DNA from: Klugiella xanthotipulae
Lineage (GTDB): Bacteria > Actinomycetota > Actinomycetes > Actinomycetales > Microbacteriaceae
Direction of reading: 5' to 3'
Assembly: GCF_006716695.1 (NCBI RefSeq)
Contig: NZ_VFPN01000001.1
Span: 744,001-808,000, forward strand
Length of the DNA stretch: 64,000 nucleotides
Below, in pieces: positions 60,110 to 64,000 of the stretch. Position 1 is the first letter of the stretch; the number at the start of each line of letters is the position of its first letter. Both the position numbers and the translations under genes were made by a program. Under the pieces are notes generated by a model. That model had not been told where the DNA came from, made no database searches, and saw nothing but the letters and a program-made list of their open reading frames with translations.

Positions 60110-60964
60110 TTAGGCATCCCTCCGCTTGAGCAGAATGGCGGCGGGGACAAGGGTTACCACAACCCAGCCCAGCACAACGAGTAGTGCCTGCCAGTATTCC
60201 ATAGTTACTATCCCCTCTTGGGGAGTGCTGTACATCACTTTTCCGGCCTCCGAGGGAAGGTAGGACATCAGCACCCTAGCCGGTTCCCAGTTTTGGGTGC
60301 CCAGAAGAAGAACAATAGTGGGCAGCACCATGATGATGCCCACCGAGATGACGATGCCCCCGGCCCCGCTACGCGTAATCGACCCGAGGCCGAACGCCAT
60401 CATCCCGATCAGGCCGAGGAAAACGCCGCCACTAATCAAGGCAACAAGCGCTCCGTCATCCGTGAGAGCGGCACCGAGGCCCTTCCCTGAGAGGATGCCC
60501 TGTGTGAGCAGAAACCCCCCGAACGAGGTGATGAGCCCGGTGACGAAGAGACAGGCGAAGAGAACACCAGCCTTCGCCCACAACGTTGGTAACCGCCGAG
60601 GCACCGCGGTGAGGGTGGAGCGGATCATGCCGGTGGAGTACTCCCCTGAGGCCACGATCACGCCCAACGAGGCGGCGATGAGTGAGGTAATAAAGATACT
60701 GAAATTGCCCACCATCACGGAGGTATGGATCATTTCCGCGGAACTGCCGCTCTGCGGCGTGCTAGTGTTCGCGATCATGAAGGACGCCGTAATCGCCAGC
60801 ACCACCACGGTGCCGAGCGACCACCAGGTGGAGCGCAGCGACGAGAGTTTAATCCACTCGGAGCGCAGCACACCACCAAACGTCAACCTGCTGCGCCCCC
60901 GCCACGAGGGGCGGGCGGTTCCGGCGTGGCCGGTGCGGGTCGTGGTCGGGGCTGCGGTACTCAT
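60110..60964 (-). CDS. ABC-2 type permease
   Basis: This 284-aa protein has six hydrophobic segments: near residues 50-70, 85-110, 130-160, 170-200, 205-225 and 255-278. A cytoplasmic N-terminus leads with LTFGGVLRSEWIKLSSLRSTWWSL, typical of the ABC-2 (NosY/NatB-like) family. ATG 60964 overlaps the ATPase stop by four nt. It forms the membrane part of the exporter with the product of 60961-61938. Confidence 0.9.
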   Translation of the reverse strand: MSTAAPTTTRTGHAGTARPSWRGRSRLTFGGVLRSEWIKLSSLRSTWWSLGTVVVLAITASFMIANTSTPQSGSSAEMIHTSVMVGNFSIFITSLIAASLGVIVASGEYSTGMIRSTLTAVPRRLPTLWAKAGVLFACLFVTGLITSFGGFLLTQGILSGKGLGAALTDDGALVALISGGVFLGLIGMMAFGLGSITRSGAGGIVISVGIIMVLPTIVLLLGTQNWEPARVLMSYLPSEAGKVMYSTPQEGIVTMEYWQALLVVLGWVVVTLVPAAILLKRRDA

Positions 60965-61938
60965 CGTTGTTCCTCCTGGCTGGTGCGGGTGACGGGTGCG
61001 GAGGAAGCGATGAGACGCGGGTCAAACCCGACCGCGGCATCCGTCTGATACTCCACGTCGTCGCGGGTAAGACTGAGGTAGGCCTCCTCCAGGGAACCCG
61101 TAATAGTGCGTAGCTCATGCAGGACCACGCCAGCGGAGGCCGCAAGCTCGCCAATGCGCTCGATAGGGGTGCCGGTAACGTCGAGCAGGAACGGCTCGTT
61201 GTTGGCGACGGTGGCCCCCTGGGCGGCGAGCGCCACCTGCAAATGCTCCACGTGCGGGGTTCGCACTCGCACGAGGGTTTCGGTGGTGGACCCCACCAGC
61301 TCAGCAACGGGTGCGTCCGCGATAATGCGGCCCCGTCCGAGCACGATAATGTGGTCGGCGGTCAGAGCCATTTCACTCATCAGGTGGCTGGAGAGTAGAA
61401 CCGTCTTACCCTCGGCGGCAAGGCCACGGGCCAGCTGACGCACCCAGAGCACACCGTCGGGGTCGAGTCCGTTGACGGGCTCGTCGAGAATGAGGGTTTG
61501 CGGGTCCCCCAGCAGCGCAGCGGCGATACCGAGCCGCTGGCCCATGCCAAGCGAGAACCCGCCCACGCGTTTATTCGCAACGGAGGCCAGGCCCGTCATC
61601 TCGATGACCTCGTTCACCCGGGTACGGGGGATGCTGTGGGTCGCGGCCAGCGCACGCAGATGGCTGTGGGCGCTGCGTCCGATGTGTACGGCCTTCGCAT
61701 CGAGCAGTGCGCCCACCTCCAAGAGCGGGGAGCGGTGCTCCGCATAGGGCCGACCGTTGACCGTGACCAGACCCTCCGTGGGGCGGTCAAGGCCAACGAT
61801 CATGCGCATGGTGGTGGACTTACCGGCCCCATTGGGGCCCAGGAATCCGGTGACCTTCCCCGGCCGCACCGTGAAGGTCACACCGTCAACGGCAGTTTTG
61901 GTGCCGTAGCGTTTGGTGAGTGAGCGAGCCTCAATCAT
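60961..61938 (-). CDS. ABC exporter ATP-binding protein
   Basis: This 325-aa ATPase has Walker A GPNGAGKST, signature FSLGMGQRLG, Walker B LILDEPVNGLD and H-loop SSHLMSE, with a C-terminal region of about 90 residues in the BcrA/NatA style. The ATG at 61938 follows GGAG at 5-6 nt; in-frame codons upstream lack an SD. It is first gene of the four-gene operon ending at 58113. A palindrome at 61956-61970 sits in its 5' region. Confidence 0.92.
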   Translation of the reverse strand: MIEARSLTKRYGTKTAVDGVTFTVRPGKVTGFLGPNGAGKSTTMRMIVGLDRPTEGLVTVNGRPYAEHRSPLLEVGALLDAKAVHIGRSAHSHLRALAATHSIPRTRVNEVIEMTGLASVANKRVGGFSLGMGQRLGIAAALLGDPQTLILDEPVNGLDPDGVLWVRQLARGLAAEGKTVLLSSHLMSEMALTADHIIVLGRGRIIADAPVAELVGSTTETLVRVRTPHVEHLQVALAAQGATVANNEPFLLDVTGTPIERIGELAASAGVVLHELRTITGSLEEAYLSLTRDDVEYQTDAAVGFDPRLIASSAPVTRTSQEEQR

Positions 61939-61955
61939 AGGGTCTCCGTTTCGTC

Positions 61956-61970
61956 TGAGAGGTGCTCTCA
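61956..61970. promoter_or_regulatory. Palindrome upstream of the ABC/two-component operon
   Basis: TGAGAGGTGCTCTCA has perfect 6-bp arms around GTG and lies between the likely promoter and the SD of the ATPase gene. On the minus strand its half-site GAGAGCACC closely resembles the AGAGCACC half of the TetR-type operator at 35523, so cross-regulation is possible. Confidence 0.4.
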
Positions 61971-62111
61971 TACGCTACGATTGCCCCCTGGACCGCACAT
62001 CATCCGGGGGGCTGATCCCGCCCAACCGGCATGGCACCCGGGTACCAGAATGCGGCACCCGGCAGGCCACAACAGGTTTTCGCTGCGCCGCCGGGCTTAA
62101 CGCTCCGCCGC

Positions 62112-63074
62112 CTACCGATCGGCGAAGCGGTCCGTGGCCTCAATCAGCGCCGAGCGGATGCCGGGCTCGGTGACCGCGTGACCGGCATCCGCCACCAGGT
62201 GCAGCTCCGCCTCGGGCCATGCCCGGTGCAGATCCCACGCGGTGCGCGGTGGTGTGCACGTGTCGTAGCGGCCCTGCACGATCACGGCGGGGATGTCCTT
62301 CAGCAGGTGCGCGTTGGCGATCAACTGGCCCTCCTCGCACCAGCCACGGTTCACGAAGTAGTGATTCTCGATCCGGGCGAAGGCCACGGCGCTCGCGGTA
62401 TCGGCCTCGGCCTGTGCAATCTCCGCATAGTCGGGGTGCAGCCGGATGGTGGAGTTCTCCCACACCGTCCAGGCCACCGCGGCGGGCGTGTGCACGGCCG
62501 GGTCCGGGTTGTGCAGCAGGCGGTGGTAGGCCTCAATAAGATTGTCGCGTTCCGCCTCGGGCACGGGGGCCACGTACTTCTCCCAGAAGTCGGGGAAGAC
62601 CTCGGAGGCCCCGTGCTGATAGAACCAGGTCAGCTCGCTCTCCCGCAGTGTGAAGATGCCACGCAGCACGAGCTCGCTCACCCGCTCTGGGTGCGTCTGG
62701 GCATACGCGAGAGCCAGGGTCGAACCCCACGACCCACCAAAGACCTGCCAGCGGTCCACGTCCAGCTGCACACGCAGCTTCTCCATGTCGGCCACGAGAT
62801 GCCACGTGGTGTTGGTGCTCAGATCGGCTTCGGGTGCGCTCGCGTGCGGCGTACTCTTGCCACAGCCACGCTGATCAAACAGGATGATCCGGTATTTCTC
62901 CGGGTTAAACAGTCGCCGGTGCACCGGGGACGTTCCCCCACCGGGACCACCGTGCAAGAAGACCACGGGTTTACCCGCGGGGTTACCCGACTCCTCCCAG
63001 TACACGTGGTTCTCATCGCCCACGTCCAGCATGCCGGAGTCGTGCGGTTCACAATTGGGATACAGATCAGCCAT
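62112..63074 (-). CDS. pip: Proline iminopeptidase
   Basis: This 320-aa protein is a typical alpha/beta-hydrolase of the S33 prolyl aminopeptidase family. It has an oxyanion region FLHGGPGGGTSP, DQRGCGKS, nucleophile elbow GGSWGS (catalytic Ser), late Asp in GRYDTCTPP and His in DAGHAV. It removes N-terminal proline from peptides in the cytoplasm. The ATG at 63074 (MADLYPN) matches the family N-terminus; an open extension to 63116 is unlikely to be used. Monocistronic as far as can be seen. Confidence 0.93.
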   Translation of the reverse strand: MADLYPNCEPHDSGMLDVGDENHVYWEESGNPAGKPVVFLHGGPGGGTSPVHRRLFNPEKYRIILFDQRGCGKSTPHASAPEADLSTNTTWHLVADMEKLRVQLDVDRWQVFGGSWGSTLALAYAQTHPERVSELVLRGIFTLRESELTWFYQHGASEVFPDFWEKYVAPVPEAERDNLIEAYHRLLHNPDPAVHTPAAVAWTVWENSTIRLHPDYAEIAQAEADTASAVAFARIENHYFVNRGWCEEGQLIANAHLLKDIPAVIVQGRYDTCTPPRTAWDLHRAWPEAELHLVADAGHAVTEPGIRSALIEATDRFADR

Positions 63075-63161
63075 GCAGACCACCGTACCCCGTCCCGCCG
63101 ACACCGGACCATTCACGGCGAGGCTGCTGCCGGTTGTGTGCCGCCAACCGCACCCTCAGTA

Positions 63162-64000
63162 CTACCGCTGCCGCGCCCGCAGTACCTTCTCGTCCACGGG
63201 TTCGGTGCCCGCGGCCCGCTGTGCCGAGCGGTACGCACGCGCCTCGTCCTGCCGCAGCTGCTCCGCACCCGAGGCAATTGCCGCGCGCACATGCTCGGGG
63301 CCGTAGCCAAACGACTCCACCAGGTCGAGTGCGAGGGGCCGCAGTCGCGCCACAAGGCGGTCGATATACGCGGTGATAGATTCGGCCCGCTGCCCGTTGA
63401 GTCGGCCGTGGATGAGATACCACGCGGCGTTTTTCTCGATCAGGTTCAGGCCGAAGAGGTCGCGTAACCAGGTGAGCACCCGCTTGTTGTCGGCGTCGGT
63501 GGTGGCCTCAAGGGCATCCGTAAACGCCTCCCACTGCAACAGTTCGCCGTGGGCACGGGCGGCCTCAATCAGCTGGTTCTGGTTGCTGTTGAAGAGCTCG
63601 GCGGCCGCCTCCTTCGACAGTTTCGAGGCATCCTTGAGCCGCTCAGCCACCGCAGCAATCATGCCGTTGACGCGGGAGGTCAGCAGCTCACGCTGATATT
63701 CCGTCTCACGCATATGCCCCACCGAGCGAGCGGTTGAGCCCCGGTCGGAGACACTCTGGGCGAGCTGGCGCAGCCCCGAGCCGTGCAGCACGGTATCGCC
63801 CGCCTTCTCGGCGGCGTAGCGGGCCAGCACCCCAAAGTCGGCACCGCGAAACTTGAGGCTGTAATCACCGAGCAGCCGCTTGGCCACCAACTGCAACAGC
63901 ACGTTATTATCGCCCTCAAAAGTCACGTAAACGTCGAGGTCGGCACGCAGTCCCACGAGACGGTTCTCGGCGAGGAAGCCCGCACCACCGCACGCCTCGC
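63162..64000 (-). CDS. Acyl-CoA oxidase, C-terminal part (cut by window edge)
   Basis: The frame is open from base 64000 to a stop at 63162, and the visible 279 residues are the C-terminal part. The segment [41 protein letters not shown] is the hallmark of FAD-dependent acyl-CoA oxidases, with the GDNNVL motif near the active-site glutamate region. The remaining helical domain ends VLRARQR. The enzyme carries out the first step of fatty-acid beta-oxidation. The N-terminus lies beyond the window. Confidence 0.9.
   Translation of the reverse strand, partial: EACGGAGFLAENRLVGLRADLDVYVTFEGDNNVLLQLVAKRLLGDYSLKFRGADFGVLARYAAEKAGDTVLHGSGLRQLAQSVSDRGSTARSVGHMRETEYQRELLTSRVNGMIAAVAERLKDASKLSKEAAAELFNSNQNQLIEAARAHGELLQWEAFTDALEATTDADNKRVLTWLRDLFGLNLIEKNAAWYLIHGRLNGQRAESITAYIDRLVARLRPLALDLVESFGYGPEHVRAAIASGAEQLRQDEARAYRSAQRAAGTEPVDEKVLRARQR

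Overview
The window is high-GC DNA with densely packed genes, GTG/TTG starts, GC-rich hairpin terminators and several apparently leaderless genes. Together with the gene families present (NarL-type two-component pairs next to DrrAB-like ABC exporters, a CU044_5270-type protein beside an ECF sigma factor, LAxTG-like sorting signals, a TCGAAC-N4-GTTCGA SOS box), this points to an actinobacterium, most likely of the family Microbacteriaceae. The genus cannot be fixed by reading alone.

Layout. 1-840: start of a secreted coiled-coil (NlpC/P60- or M23-type) cell-wall hydrolase running off the left edge. 1152-1505: tRNA-Glu, tRNA-Asp and tRNA-Phe with a terminator. 1860-9873: small housekeeping and hypothetical genes, a SIR2-like/GAF protein, a serine alpha/beta hydrolase gene with an apparent frameshift followed by a lipoprotein, and a SnoaL-like gene with a perfect LexA box at its promoter. 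10155-14030: an ABC exporter / histidine kinase / response regulator operon. 14027-33318: the most remarkable region, two paralogous cassettes on the minus strand. Each has a giant repeat-rich surface protein (1948 and 2968 aa) followed by an ECF sigma factor carrying a C-terminal zinc-finger, membrane and extracytoplasmic Ig-like extension. 33795-38108: DUF1801 protein, NAD(P)-binding epimerase with a divergent TetR, a second TetR and a methyltransferase. 38233-40633: a two-component system and a SHOCT protein. 40689-42714: a GntR/ABC operon. 43307-46169: a lower-GC three-gene ABC permease system. 46208-50862: PolA-like polymerase, lipoprotein, ECF sigma factor and its CU044_5270 partner. 51197-56752: exported alkaline phosphatase, then PadR plus a MacB/FtsX-type ABC transporter. 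57179-61938: LysR-type effector-domain protein, then an ABC/two-component operon. 62112-64000: proline iminopeptidase and the end of an acyl-CoA oxidase gene.

How the genes work together. The surface-protein/sigma cassettes look like a cell-surface sensing and display module. The sigma factor carries its own apparent anti-sigma and external domain, and sits just downstream of the surface protein behind a long conserved hairpin. Both surface proteins share an almost identical 1.1-kb 5' segment and a conserved leader of about 235 nt. Envelope control is a wider theme: three NarL-type kinase/regulator pairs, four other one-component regulators next to transporters or enzymes (TetR, GntR, PadR), and five ABC systems, several with recognisable palindromic operators at their own promoters.

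A 60-65 bp intergenic repeat occurs three times (near 1.5, 37.1 and 51.0 kb) and no gene explains it.
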